A stretch of DNA of 64,000 bases, from positions 47,882,009-47,946,008 of the forward strand of contig OX328123.1 in NCBI GenBank assembly GCA_946811695.1, written 5' to 3'. The position numbers were made by a program, and so were the translations under genes. Below the pieces are notes generated by a model. That model had not been told where the DNA came from and searched no databases. It saw only the letters and a program-made list of their open reading frames with translations. The first letter of the stretch is position 1. The number at the start of each line of letters is the position of its first letter. Positions 47,726 to 60,087 of the stretch are shown one piece after another. The stretch comes from Gonocerus acuteangulatus (taxonomy: Eukaryota; Arthropoda; Insecta; Hemiptera; Coreidae).

Positions 47726-50489
47726 GGTTCCGTTGCTTTGAATGGTTTTCCTTGTTCGTGTTTGGTTTTAGTAATAAGAACACTCATACTAGTAACCTTA
47801 TAGAAACGCGCTAAGTAGTCACAGATCCTGCGAGACGGACTGTTTAAAAAATTATATCGTTTTGAAGATTGTACTGTTTCAGCAGATTGCGTGCACATAG
47901 ATTAAAAATGTGCTCCAGAATAAAAATTAGTGGACTGTATAACAAAATATAATTGAAAATTTGAAAGCTCACACACTTCATAAATTAATTGACTCAAGTG
48001 ACTTCCCGAGTTCTTCTCAAATGAATAACTCATTCTCTAGGGAGTGAATTTCTTAGCTCAAGCCGTACTTATAGATACTGATATCGATGTCTTCCAAAGA
48101 GGTAGACGTAGATCGAAAACGTAACATAATGACCTGAACTAACAGGTAATATAAAACAGGAGGAAATTATGGCAGAAAAACTTCCATTTATATTGGCGGT
48201 AACATGAAACACGGAAAATGCCCGCATTCATTTAATTCCTTAGCTGCCTCTCGTATTGCATTAGAACACTATGTAATATTTCTCAAGTTCAAGGAGAAGA
48301 TTAACACTCTCTGTGCTTCTTTCCTGAGGAGTACAAACAGACATCTAATTTAGACCAAGTTCTGTTTATAGTTTGAGTAAGTGTTGCGCAGATAATTGCC
48401 ACTCCTTGTAGATATAGGAATATTCTACTCCTCTCTATAAATCCTCTTCGAAGCAACCTTTGCCTTATCTGGTAAAATCGGATCACTCAAGCCGAAAATA
48501 TCTTAGGATAATACAAAATATAATGATAATGATAATTATATCGATTTTGTTTTGTTATTATTTAGTTAACTTATAGCTAGGATTATTAACAACTCGTAAA
48601 TTGTATTTATTATATGAGGTTTAATTCCATCTGCCGGATAAAAAAAATGTTCTAGGTTTCATTCGGAAATAAATAAAACATATTTTGAGCAGTTGGAGTA
48701 ACTGATTAAATAATATATATAGTATAGAACTCCCCTAACTCTTATCTCTCTTAACAGATTTTGTTTCATCCATTCACTTCTCACATAACTGCCAAATAAC
48801 AATATTGCTGCTACGTTGCAACAAATATGTTTTTACATATACTTCATGTAACTCTGATTTGTAAAGAATGGCCAACCTTTGTCAGACGAGAATATGGTGA
48901 GTGCAATAAATAAGCAACCCTGAACTTGCAGTTCAACATATTCTGAAAGCCTTTCCGAGACAATGCAATGTTACATACAATTGGGTGACTCAAATTAAGA
49001 ATATTTTTTATAATATAAATGAGGAAAACATACACTTATTAGTCTTATTTAATAAACAGAGACCTTGAAGACGACATAAATTCTACAATCAGCCCGGAAC
49101 ACACACATTACAGTATCAACAGAGGGTCCACTAAATTACCTGAGGATGAACTTGCCATTCCTAATTATAAATAGCTACTTTCCTTCGGAGGAAAGTGCTA
49201 AAATCGTAGCTCCAAATAGAAGTTCTGGAAGTTACTACATTCGCTTCACAGTAAAAAAAAACAATCTTATAATATAAACCCAAAGTTAAAGAGCACATTT
49301 TGAATTGGAAGAAAATATACTTCATTTTTTTCTGCACTATGACCTTTATGAAAAAATCAGAAATAAATTTTTGACGATTAGGCTAAATTATAGTGAGCTA
49401 GATTTTTTTAACTCAAAAAATAAATCTACATAATGTGTAGATTTGTTAAAATTATATATATATTAATTATTATTATATTATATAAATATTAATATATTAT
49501 ATTAACATCTATAATTTTTTATCACGAGCATTAGAAACTAGAGATACATTTTTAAATAATATAGTTTATTGAATAGAGAACTAAATATATGAATACATTT
49601 TTCCTATCCATGATTATGTCTTATAATTACTTTTTGTTATTATAATCTTTAACTTATGTACATGTACTTAGTATATTGTGCCCACATAGAGCGTGGACCA
49701 AAAATCTTTAAAATTAACATTAGGCTAACACAAAGTGAGTCCTTCTTCATTATATGAAGCTTTTCCCTGTTAAGCATTATTAAAAAAAAAATCAATATTA
49801 ATCTTACAATGATTTACTGTAACTCTAAAAGCAATGAATACACTATATCTTTAGTTGATGACTTTAAGCATTCTTGGGTTAAAAGTAATATATTTTCATT
49901 GATGGAATGGACCATTTGTCGATAAACTCTTCTGCTGAAACTCGCATACAGTTACATTTATACTTAAACATCAGTTATCTTGATTTCCTAAATTGAGAAT
50001 GTTCAAAGAATACTGCTATTTCTGTAATCGGCAATAAAGCGGAACTCCCAAATAAATATAATAGGCAGTACAATGTATTATCATTTAAATGTATACTACC
50101 CGAATGTTGTATTTCCAAGATGGAACACATACTGCTCGCTATGTGTGTAGTAAAGCAAGTTTATTGTCGAGCATCTGGAGGGTACATATGCCCTCTGGCG
50201 ACATCTAATTTTCACGGACCAGTGACACAAGCGTGTAATTGGTCCGACAAGAGAACATAGAACTGCAACCAACCTTTAATTTATGACAGTTACTTTAGTA
50301 AAGCATGATTGTTTTAAAGTGTGTTATACCTAAATATCTCTATAATCAACTGGTACATAAATGAGTTATCGTTGCAATAACAATATTTTAAACGTCCGTC
50401 GTGTAGGAGCTGCATAACTACCATTCCTCAAAAGTTGGGTAGTGCTCACTGTATTCCTGAATAATTTATTTAATATAACCTATACAAAC

Positions 50490-50490
<1 letters not shown>
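47726..50490. other. No gene recognised
   Basis: Long AT-rich stretch. Several frames of 60 to 97 residues show no recognisable motif. 49440-49500 is almost pure A/T. Confidence 0.5.

Positions 50491-50541
<51 letters not shown>
50491..50541. repeat. (TA)n microsatellite
   Basis: About 25 uninterrupted TA units. Confidence 0.97.
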
Positions 50542-50544
<3 letters not shown>

Positions 50545-50726
50545 TAGTTTGCCCTTTTATATTTGTAACGAACAGCTGACTCAATGTACAGCAGAAGCCG
50601 CATATAGCGTCCATGTTGAGCGCTCCTAGTGGTAGAAGCAACAACCAACGCCCGAGCCGCTTAATACATCCGAACGTCATACTGATGAACCCCCCAACTT
50701 CTCATGAACTGATTTAGTTTATTTTA

Positions 50727-50801
50727 TTTTTATATTTTTTATTTTTATTTATTTTTTGGTTGAATTTAAGGCGTGTCAACCGTTGGGGTCATTAACGCCA
50801 G
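50727..50801 (-). mobile_element. Short SINE 3' end with 12 bp target duplication
   Basis: TTAGTTTATTTT at 50715-50726 is repeated at 50802-50813. On the minus strand the insert reads CTGGCGTTAATGACCCCAAC, GGTTGACACGCC and TTAAATTCAACC, then a degenerate A/T tail. It is essentially identical to the insert at 24579. Confidence 0.88.
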
Positions 50802-50813
50802 TTAGTTTATTTT

Positions 50814-51356
50814 TGAAACACATATTTATCTTTAGATGCCTACGGCATATACCCTCTTTCGTTACAATACACGGGAAAGAACTGTCGATATGAGCAAATT
50901 AGTGATTAGAAACCGGGGTAAACTCCCTCTTTTAATCAGCCGATTTAGTTTATGTTTACTACTTATTTTTCTCTATGTAGCCGGCATGGACACATTAGTA
51001 CTTCTGGCCCCTCCCGGTGACCGATTGTGGTGATTAACGAACTCGTTCGATCGTTTGATATGAGAATGATATATACAAGAGTTTCGTGGCTAAAAAATAA
51101 AAACTCTGGCGTGTATCGGAACGTTTCTCTCAATAGCTACAATTCTTCGGAAAGTTCGGAAAAAAACATATAGAAGTTTACTCAGTTTTAGGTATGAGAA
51201 ATTATAAGGAGAAGTATCTTTAGCTCTAGACAAATTAAATATGATTAAATGTGAGTTTCTATGCTCTCTCTAGAGCCGCCTTAACCAAATAGGCTATCAC
51301 GCTTCATATTACTGAACCTGCTATGTTTTAAAGCCTACGAGACTACTTGGTTTAGG
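50814..51356. other. No gene recognised
   Basis: Unrecognised 65-residue frame at 50836-51033. Otherwise nothing. Confidence 0.45.
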
Positions 51357-51900
51357 CAGTATTGGGCATAATCATAATCATAATTAAGAAAACGATTATA
51401 ATCACAGACGCTGGAAATGTGATTACAATTACAATCCTCAATACAAAAGTGATTACGATTATAATCACAGACGCTGGAAATGTGATTACAATTACAATCC
51501 TCAATACAAAATTGATTAAGATTATAATCACAGACGCTGGAAATGTGATTACAATTACAATCCTCAATACAAAAGTGATTACGATTACATTTGTAATCAC
51601 ATCTTTCATTATAATTACACTCGTAATCACAAAATTCTTCTGTGATTTCGACAGTAATAACGTTAAACTATTTTTCTGTGATTACAGCTCTAATCACAGT
51701 TCTTGTATATGATTGCAACAGTAATCACAACGTTATTTCGTTATTACAACTGCAGCGGGACCTTACTGTGATTACGAACCTAATCACCTTTTTCTGTAAT
51801 AACAACTGTAATCCCAACTTTTTTTAACAGAAACAAATTGTGATTACAGTTGTACTGACAAAAAAAAATTTTTATTACAGTCGTAATGTGATTTTTTTAA
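51357..51900. mobile_element. hAT-type terminus with GTGATTAC/GTAATCAC repeats and 63 bp tandem units
   Basis: CAGTATTGGGCATAATCATA at 51357 resembles the hAT terminus at 1743. A 63 bp unit (GATTATAATCACAGACGCTG, GAAATGTGATTACAATTACA, ATCCTCAATACAAAAGTGATTAC) begins at 51394, 51457 and 51520, with a partial copy at 51583. Further GTGATTAC and GTAATCAC words in both orientations continue to about 51900. Because 63 is a multiple of three, reading frames stay open on both strands as a 21-residue repeat, but this is a by-product. No transposase is seen nearby, so this may be a MITE. Confidence 0.65.
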
Positions 51901-52468
51901 GAAAACGATTAACTTTAAACTCCGCCGTTATCATTTTTTTCTGGGAATGCAGTTGTGACACCTGATGTTTTGAAATAAATTAAATTTATTATAATTTATT
52001 ATATGGATTTTGTCCAGATTATCAACAAACCGTGATTCCCATAGGAACAAGGAAAACGAAAATAAAAATAAAAATGATATACCCGTCTTATCGAGGTTTA
52101 CAATTAAAACTAATGATCTACTTCCTTGGAAAGATCATGCATCCCTTCGAGATTTTTACAGGCACTTGGAAGGAAACAGGGAATAAAAGAGGGAAGATTA
52201 AGCTAAACTTCAACATAACCTACACTGAATGAAGAAGTGTAGAACTCGAAGGGAGATAAGGGTTTAAACCCCAACAGTAAAACTAATACTACATCCTGAT
52301 ATTAAATCTCTTATCTTACTCGCTAAACTCGATGTTAAAATAAATCGTGGCTTTTATAAAATTACCCATTTCGTCATTTAAAACCCTGAAGAACAGGTAA
52401 TGGAGGAATGGAGGAAGAGTTTTTCTATTGATTGTGCACATGAAAATTTTTTTTAATAAATTCTAATA

Positions 52469-52473
<5 letters not shown>
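51901..52473. other. No gene recognised
   Basis: AT-rich flank of the repeat. Nothing supportable. Confidence 0.5.

Positions 52474-52536
<63 letters not shown>
52474..52536. repeat. (AT)n microsatellite
   Basis: About 30 AT units. Confidence 0.97.
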
Positions 52537-52539
<3 letters not shown>

Positions 52540-52751
52540 ACAACTCGGCCTACATCATTCCCATAGTAACAAACGGCAGGCTGAAATGGTTAACCTATCG
52601 GTCAGTAGTTTATCTGAAACCCACCAATTAAGACCAATTTATTATTATGCCTCTACTGACCGTAAATTTGGTTACTTTCCCACGAATCACTGTGTATAAT
52701 TACGCAGAGAGAAATTTATTATGAATATAAGCAATATTATTAGGAACTGGG

Positions 52752-52803
52752 TGGTGTTAATGACCCTAGCAGTCGATGAACCAAAAAACAAAAAAACAAA
52801 AAA
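52752..52803 (+). mobile_element. Short SINE 3' end with 7 bp flank repeat
   Basis: AACTGGG at 52745-52751 recurs at 52804-52810. The insert is TGGTGTTAATGACCCTAGCA, GTCGATGAACC and an A-rich tail. Confidence 0.75.
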
Positions 52804-52810
52804 AACTGGG

Positions 52811-54099
52811 GCAATTCCGTATCCAAACTACTGCTGTAATTTGTTTCTTTTTTAAAAGGAATCTCTGTAAATCGAGCTCGAATGCTTGCAAGCATGGCAG
52901 CTTATCGTTGGAGGGATTTAACATTACATTCCTAATATATAATCCTACTGTTCATAATCAACAAGTAACAGTATTAAATACACATTAATGAGTATAAAAA
53001 GACTATTTTTTAGTATTCAATCAAATGCAGTAAACAATTTCAAAATGAATTGTAAGAAGCTCATGTGTCTCTGTGACTTGTCATGTATCTCTTTCTTTTG
53101 TCCTTTTGCTCTGTAGGTGCCGGGTTTAATTAAATTTGGTACAAAAATCCATCGTCTAATTTCAGAGGTCTAATTCGTAAACCAGCATGTAATGTTCTTT
53201 TCCCCAATGCTAGCTTTAGTTTGTTTTGTTTGAACATTATAGAGAGTTTCTTAATTTAAAGGAATTTTTATGAGAATAAAATATGAAGGCTTTCTCTATG
53301 AGGAACCACCTTTGAGCTTATATATATTCCTAAATGGCGGAATACTTCAGTAGGTTTTCTCATATCCCTTCTGAGCATGCATTTATATGGTGAATACATG
53401 CATTCTGGGAGGGAGACCGACCCATAACTCAAACCTACGCGGCCTCACACTCCCCCATAGCGTCCGTTCATAAATCAGTTCATACTACTCCGGTAGAGAG
53501 GTGGTTCAAGGATCGGCTTCATAAACCCCTTTTCATGGCTGACTTTATAGAGGATCAGCCGAATAAAATATATTGACATCCGCCCTATAATTCAATATCA
53601 ATTCCACTCAGTCAACCTCAGATGACGTTATCTTTAGCTGGATTTACTGGATAAGAAAAAGTGACTTCATAACCCCTGATAATACTAAATCTTTAAGTTG
53701 ATAAAATCTTCCTCTACCTCAAGTTTCAAATAATTCCATCACAAAAAAGGGCAGTATTAGTCCTAAGAACTGAATATAAAACTAATTATTCTAGTAATTT
53801 GCAGCGCACATAGGTTTAAAGAAATAAGTAAATAAAATACAACGACTAAACAAATCTTAAAATTGATAACTTAAGAAATAAAACAACAAATTTGGCACTA
53901 AAATATTAGTAGATGAAGTATTCTGTAGAAACTGGTGGCAAGAGCGGTATATGGTGCCTTTTGATAATATAATTTTGCAGAGAGCAGTTGGAACAATTAG
54001 TGAGGACGTGAGTTATTGCTATTCTGCACTGCAAACTTTTGAGAGCTGTGTGAAATTGTTTAATTTTCATTGAGAGGAAATCATTGACCGTTGGTGATG
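52811..54099. other. No gene recognised
   Basis: No coding motif, RNA or shared repeat recognised. Confidence 0.5.
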
Positions 54100-54241
54100 C
54101 GAAGGTAGAAATTTTCAGGGTTTAATCGTTGTTTCTTAATAAAACTACATTTATACCCGTAAGGTAATAAAGCCCATTTTCACTTGTGAAATGTAGTTTT
54201 ATTAAGAAGCAACGACCGAACCCTGACAATTCCTACCTTCG
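54100..54241. mobile_element. Palindromic MITE, 53 bp arms
   Basis: Left arm 54100-54152 (CGAAGGTAGAAATTTTCAGG ... AAAACTACATTT) and right arm 54189-54241 are inverted with about seven mismatches, around a 36 bp centre. No coding capacity. No target duplication assigned. Confidence 0.85.
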
Positions 54242-54362
54242 TTTTCTTTTCATGTTCTTATTTTTAGTTAAAAATAATTTCACAGTTATATGCGGAAAGC
54301 AAAGATCTTAAGCTACTTTTTGAAACACACCTTACGTCACGCACGCCTTAAGGGTTCATATA

Positions 54363-54665
54363 ACATTCGTCGTCTTTCATAGATAGGGCTGGTGTAAATA
54401 TGAGCAACCTTTCTTGGTGCAAATATGGGCCCCCATTTAAACCAAGAAAGGTTTTTGCCGCAAAGTTTTCCAGGAACTTCATTTCTCTGGAAACCAGGCA
54501 GAACCGATACAATTTGCTTATTTTGTTCCCTGAAGACTCACGGGGAGAGGTGCGGGTGAAATGTGTTACGCGCCAAATGTGGACACACTTTGGGTCCCCA
54601 TATACGGTGAGGAATATTCCGCAGTAATGGATACAATATTGAACTACTGCGCAGCCCAAATCTTG
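54363..54665. other. Unrecognised open frames with two local hairpins
   Basis: Frames are open on both strands (54348-54659 minus; 54400-54627 plus), and composition is less AT-rich than the flanks. CCTTTCTTGGTGCAAATATG (54408) folds on ACCAAGAAAGG (54441-54451). GTGAGGAATATT (54607) folds on AATATCTCAAG-type complement GATATTCCTCAC near 54676. No protein family is recognised. It could be a decayed MITE or exon. Confidence 0.35.
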
Positions 54666-55079
54666 AGATATTCCTCACTGGGTCTGAGACATCCTTAAGA
54701 CAAGAGTTAAGCTGTACAGTCCATCGAAGTAGAATGAAAAAACAATAGATTACCTACACAGACCAATGAGGCCGGGAATATGCAGGCGCGTGTGGAAAAG
54801 AGGATATTTGCTCCAAATATAACTGGACTCTTCATTCGTTCTTAAGGTTTATTAACTTACCGTGTGTTTGCTAGACTCGTTCAGTCCAAACCTTGAGGCC
54901 AAACTGAAGAGAAGGAGACAAAAATCATATTAATAAAGCACTGACAAATTGTTGTTTGATTCCATATATACAAGGCCATTCGGACAAGATAGAGCGGAAG
55001 TATCGCACATGATTTTTACACTCTTGCTACGAAACTCGGTACTCATCGTATGACGAACAGTTTTTTTTTTTTTTATTTA

Positions 55080-55252
55080 TTTAGTCAGAATTTACAACAA
55101 TGTAAAAATACATTTCCAGTAAAATGATACATGTGAATGGGTCTTGAAGTTCATGAGGAGGGTAGCTGCACAGTTGCAGTACCCACAAGGCAGTGTGATT
55201 AAAATTTGTATTAACTACTCCTGGGAAAAAAAAAAAAAAAAAAAAAAAAAAA
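55080..55252 (+). repeat. Sequence ending in a 28 bp poly-A
   Basis: An uninterrupted A-run at about 55225-55252 ends a non-coding stretch. It is probably a retroposed tail in plus orientation, but no family member or target duplication was found. It abuts the antisense jockey remnant. Confidence 0.4.
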
Positions 55253-55253
55253 A

Positions 55254-55583
55254 CTACTGGAGCTGGTCTCTAGGCCAGTTACGTTTCAGTCGGCGAACGA
55301 GGTTATTTGGGATTAGATGCGATGACTGGGAGTTAATTAAATAATTTGGATGGCCGCGTAATTTTGAATGAAATTTTAGGTATAATGTTTTTGATAAGGG
55401 TTGGATAAATGGAATATGGAGAGTCAAATTGGAGACAAACAATGGAGCACAGGGTATTTTACGGAGTATTTTAGACTGCAATGATTGATTTTTGTAGGAC
55501 TTGGAGGGCTTTGTGGATCCACAGAGTATTAATATAATATTAAAAATCGGGTTATTATGGCTCCACACTGCTGGAAGCACCAA
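55254..55583 (-). pseudogene. Jockey-type LINE ORF2, C-terminal fragment
   Basis: The minus-strand frame carries the ordered C-terminal features of jockey-clade ORF2: AVWSHNNPIF (degenerate Y/GxxxWG region), SLQSKILRKIPCAPLFVSN (usual form LQNKxLRxIxxAPWFVxN), LTLHIPFIQPLSKTLYLKFH, LRGHPNYLINS and the terminal RRLKRNWPRDQL. About 109 residues remain open, with the RT domain truncated away. It has no recognisable A-tail on the minus strand, where the 3' side abuts a plus-strand poly-A. It is probably a different copy or family from 4555-4800. Confidence 0.85.
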
Positions 55584-56077
55584 TAAAAAGGATTAGCAAT
55601 TACAGATCCCCGAGTCTCAGGAAGAAAAGCTCAAGGAAAGAAGAAAATGGAGTGAATTCAAATTCAGAATATTATTTTATTTATTAACACCTTTCTAACG
55701 AAACCGGTAGTTTTAAATGTAAATAGCAACTAAAGCTGTTGATTAATATAATGATAATGATTACCAGAAGACTAAAGATAACCCTCAACAAATAATAATT
55801 GTAATAAAATAAATAAAAAATAAATAAAAACAAAACTTAAAATAAAAATCAGCATGTAATATTAAGTAATCCGTTTTTGTTTTAATGGTTTCACTAATTA
55901 GGAATCATTTTCATACTTATTACATCGTATTAATGACGTTTTATTATATGTTTGGTAAACGTGTGTAAATATTCCTTTATTTTTATGCTCAGAAAAAGGT
56001 ACTTATTATTTCTCAGTTAAATTTTATTATTTCTCACTTTATTATTTCTAACCTCTGACTTATGTAAATAGAGAATA
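55584..56077. other. No gene recognised
   Basis: AT-rich DNA up to the A flanking the Helitron at 56078. Confidence 0.5.
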
Positions 56078-57241
56078 CTAGCTGAATACCCGTGCTTCGT
56101 CACGGCAGATAAGTAGTTATTTTATTCCATTAAATAATGTTTCATTGAAATTACGTTACTATACAATTCTGTGCAGTTTATTACAGCACGGTTCCCGTCA
56201 TACTATATTTTATTCAATGGGCGTTAAAATTTAAAAGTTTATGTTTCCAAGAAGTCATATGGTAACACCCAATATACATATTTACGAGTATTACCAAGGT
56301 TATAGGCGAGGAGGCTGTGCAAGGGTTCCAGATATTATTACCTCGCCTGGAAAACCTAAGGATATGCCATACATCACGGTTTGACCGGGACTGTCCCGGT
56401 ATTTTGCAATTGTTTCGGTGTCCCGCCCAGTTTTATCAATGTCCCGGAAAAGGCTGTAAGATGTAAAAAGTAATGAATTCATGTTTATAAGAATCTTTTT
56501 TAAATCGGTTACTTTTCTACAATTAACATTTTTACTATTGCTCACAGTGTCAAAGAAATGAGAAGTAATCTAACTGTAAAACGCTGGAACTACCTGCACA
56601 GCGCTGCCAGCTACCAGACACTACTATTTGGCTGAAAGATTGTTTTAAGAAAATCAAGTAGCAAAAAAAGTTCCTTCTTATTTTTAAGGTTTGGGTAGAC
56701 TAACAGTTTAGGATTCCCCATTCCCGTTAGTTGCTAGGCTTAAAACTCACCAACCATTTTGCTTATAATTTGTACTCTTTTTATCCCCCCCCCCCCTGGT
56801 ATGCCCATCCCATATTAATGTGTCTCGGTTTAACTCTCCAAAAATATGGCAAGCCTATCTGACGGGGACAGGCAGAAAAGAAACGCAATTAAAACTCTAG
56901 GAGTTAATTTCTAGTAATTCAAGGTCTGCCATCATAGTTGAAATTAACCTCAATTAGAAATAAAACTATGAGATAGATAATGTAAGGTAACAGCTGTTCT
57001 TTATCGTCCTAGCAACGCAGGCTGCCTAGGCTTGCCTTCTCTAACCAACTCAAACTTTAAACCCCCCTAAAAATGCTTAAAAATACGAATATCAAAAAAT
57101 CCTTTCTTAGGTAGGCGAGCGCCTACGTTATATAGGGAGTGTCCATGCAAAATTTCAAAATTTTCTGTCGAGCGGTTTGGGCTGGGCGTTGATAGATGAG
57201 TGAGTGAGTGAGTGAGTGGTATTTGACAAATATATAGTAGA
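56078..57241 (-). mobile_element. Helitron H1, copy B, uninterrupted
   Basis: 1164 bp on the minus strand between A (56077) and T (57242). The plus strand reads CTAGCTGAATACCCGTGCTT at the left (3' CTAG and hairpin CCGTG/CACGG) and ends ATATATAGTAGA at the right (5' TCTACTATAT on the minus strand). It is a close match to copy A after removal of the H2 insertion. Differences include a longer GAGT repeat near 57196-57217 and small indels. A C-run (10 C at about 56785) is present in both copies. No Rep/helicase is encoded, so it is non-autonomous. Confidence 0.92.
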
Positions 57242-58129
57242 TGTGTATAAGTTCGTATCTGTGACTATGTATGTATATGAGTTTAACACTAACATAGGAC
57301 TAAAATCATTATATAAGGCTAACTCAATGGGGAAACCTTGTATGTAATAAATAAAATAAAATAAAAATCGGTTTATTAGAAGTTGGAGTTTACTCCAAAT
57401 AAGAACTTTCTTTAGAAATAGGAAATTTCCCGTCTTTTTTTTTTTAGCAAAAATATGTAAAACATGAATTTTAAACATATCTAGAAGTAAGATCATTCTT
57501 TTTTTTTTTTTTTTTTTATAAGGTTAATTTAAATTTTTTCCAAGAGATACCCGAAGTTACAGGCTTTCTAGCTATCTTCGTGTAGTCCATGAATCGTATA
57601 AAGAAGTGATCTTTGTCAAAAGAATGTTTTTATAAATTCCTGCTTTGTGGCATTGGTCTTTAGATGCCTTTTATATCTGTCTAAGGAAGATAAGTGAAAG
57701 GAAATACGAGCAAATTCCTCTCTCTCTACAGGAAATAAAATTCCTCATTGAATATATCCTAAATGTTCCCATTTCTGTAGTCTCGGCCGAAACAAATGTT
57801 ATAAATCAGACAGCCATTAGAACTAAGTATTTCGAAACGAAAGCGATTTAAACTGTACCTCACGTGCGAACATAACGTTTTAGGGCTGCAGTATATTTTT
57901 TAGTTTTACTTTTGCTATACTCGTTTTAGAGTCTACTTGTAGGATGGTTTAAAATTACTTTAGGGTTAAAAATATCTGAAGACTTTCTAAGTTATGTGCT
58001 AACCGAACGGGAGGCTTGAAATGAAGAAAATAGACAGATATTTGACGACACGTAAGCGTGATATCATTACAGTAAAACACATTATATCACATTAAGTGTC
58101 CATTCGGATCTAAAAAATCAAAAATTTGT
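57242..58129. other. No gene recognised
   Basis: A poly-T tract lies at 57500-57518. A 68-residue frame at 57645-57851 has no recognised domain. Confidence 0.45.
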
Positions 58130-58316
58130 TTTAGAAACAATAAAAAATACTTATCTTCCCAATATTACATCTACAGGTTACCTATAGGTTCTAGTTATGA
58201 TAGGGCTGTTGTATTTTCTTTTTTCCAAGAAATGCCACCACCCCTAATGGGAATCGAACCCATGACCCTTGGCACGGAGTGTTAAGTGATCATGCCTTAA
58301 CACTAACGGCCACCGA
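58130..58316 (-). mobile_element. SINE-C, copy 2
   Basis: On the minus strand the head is GGTGGCCGTTAGTGTTAAGG, CATGATCACTTAACACTCCG and the B-box GGGTTCGATTCCC. The body follows with GGCATTTCTTGGAAAAAAGA and CCTATAGGTAACCTGTAGAT. It parallels 14862-15068. Confidence 0.75.
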
Positions 58317-58856
58317 TAAATAAATAATTAATCCACATTTTAAGATAATGATCAAAGATCTAGCGCAGGTGTTGGTCTAGTTCCTACTTGATAATTGAAA
58401 ACTTAATGAAATTCGTTTGAAGTGAAGAGGATTGGGAGTGGGAGTGTCCGTCCTCTGTAATTAGATCCAATGTCAATTAATCATAAATCATGAAATTTCT
58501 ATTGACATTACAAGAGCCAATGCAATTACCATCTTAATAGAATTAGCCTTAGGTTGTAAACAAGTGTAGAATAATATATGTATTCAGTTATTTGGCTGAA
58601 ATTAATTGCTCGTGATCAGAAAAATAAATATTAAATAGTAAGTAAGAAAAGGAGCCTTATCGTGGCTAGAAAAAGATGGTAACTTGTAGATAACCATGCT
58701 AATTCTCTTAAGCACCAGAGGATGTATGCATTTATTTACAATGAATGTTTCTACAAGATGGAAAGTACATACTGCAACTGGAGTTCTGTAGTGAGTTGGG
58801 CCTTTTCAACAATTCTTCAGCTGTGACGAAATTCTATATCTTCTAGCTGTAAATAA
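58317..58856. other. No gene recognised
   Basis: AT-rich DNA without supportable features. Confidence 0.5.
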
Positions 58857-58980
58857 AAAGTCCAACTTGCAGGAACTGCGTCATCTTAGCGCGATTCCTA
58901 TGTTATCCCTAGCGGCATTTGAAAAGGAATAGAAACAGTTATTGGTTGTTTTGATATTTCGTGAATAGTGTATCTTGAAT
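58857..58980 (+). repeat. Dispersed repeat W, copy 1
   Basis: AAAGTCCAACTTGCAGGAAC, TGCGTCATCTTAGCGCG and GCATTTGAAAAGGAATAGAA recur at 62237-62360 (GTCTGGCTTGCAGAAACTGC, GTCATCCTAGCGCG, TCATTTGGAAAGCCTGGAAT). Non-coding, identity unknown. Confidence 0.7.
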
Positions 58981-59183
58981 AAAAGCAATATTTTAGGAGT
59001 CAAACCTCAACTAACGGGTGAAAGGGTGTTCGGGCCATTTCCAGGTAACACATTAACAGAACAGAGAATAGATAAAGGTTGATTGGCCCCTACCGTATGG
59101 CTATGCTAGACCTTTAGGGGTTGAGGAAGCCTCTATAAGTCAACCCAAAACTAGAAACTCATTTCACTGTTCAATCAATTACA

Positions 59184-59188
<5 letters not shown>

Positions 59189-59216
<28 letters not shown>
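59189..59216. repeat. Poly-A tract
   Basis: About 28 uninterrupted A residues. The 3' flank of the preceding non-coding DNA resembles a retroposed tail, but no element is recognised. Confidence 0.85.
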
Positions 59217-59220
<4 letters not shown>

Positions 59221-59394
59221 GGCAAATGGGAGAAAATAATGTTCTAAAGAACGAAACTAACATCAGTAAAGACAATATTCACTAGGCGTCTTCAAATCTT
59301 GCTTGGAAAGTTCATTTCTAACTACAAAAATTGTATTCTAATTTTATATATCCTGTTTTATGACAAATACATTCTCCTGCTATAATCAATTACA

Positions 59395-60087
59395 AAAACA
59401 AAACAATAAATAAGAACAGACAAAAAGAATCGTTCAAATAAGATAAAACAACTACTTTAAAGTTTATAGTACTTATTTCTCAAAAAGTTACTGACCCTTC
59501 GAAATTTTTCTCAGCACGTTTTTTTTAAAAAATTTATTAAACTTTCGAATGGTCGCCTTCCACTTACCACGATTTCCCAAATCCGTTTTCGAGATATTAT
59601 GGAAAATATACGAACTTTCCAAAACTTTTCATGTCTATTAATAAAATATTTTATTCTAATCCTTCCTTAACTCCAAACGTAACCAAATTTAAAAATCATA
59701 CTTTAGATGAATTTCAAACATGCAGAAAATATTTCATCAGAATCCCTTGATTCTAAGTACCCAAGCCAAAAACTTTATTCACAACTATTTTTCCACTTTT
59801 CTCGAAAATGGTTAAAGATATCGACATAAAAATGGCTTCATTCGTTTTCCTAGGCCAAAAAACCTATTAAACGTGTACACGCAAGTCTATGAACGAAAAG
59901 CTCTAAGCGCAACCATTTTGGTCGCGAGAATTTCGCCCATAAAACCGTCTTCCGATAGGCGGATTCTGCTGGTTAACGAACACAATCTTTTAAATTAGAC
60001 AAAGTATTTTTGTACTAAATTTCATCAAAATTGGACCATTTTTAAGCGTCAGAGAATATATATATTATATACAAATTTGAACCACCG
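59395..60087 (+). repeat. Family Y copy contiguous with family X (left part)
   Basis: The longest copy of family Y in the window: AACAGACAAAAAGAATCGTT, CTTTAAAGTTTATAGTACTT, CTTCCACTTACCACGATTTC, CCTTAACTCCAAACGTAACC and TAGGCGGATTCTGCTGGTTA, ending in ACAAATTTGAACCACCG of family X. The rest of X continues after the 1576 bp insertion, at 61664-61790. Related copies: 9506-10354, 23620-24155, 32196-32480, 47545-47725. No coding frame. Confidence 0.75.

Noticed and set aside
51362..51712. 116-residue open frame with a 21-residue repeat
   Set aside because: It is produced by a 63 bp DNA repeat (a multiple of three) and is open on both strands. The repeat words are palindromic, fitting a transposon subterminal region better than a protein.
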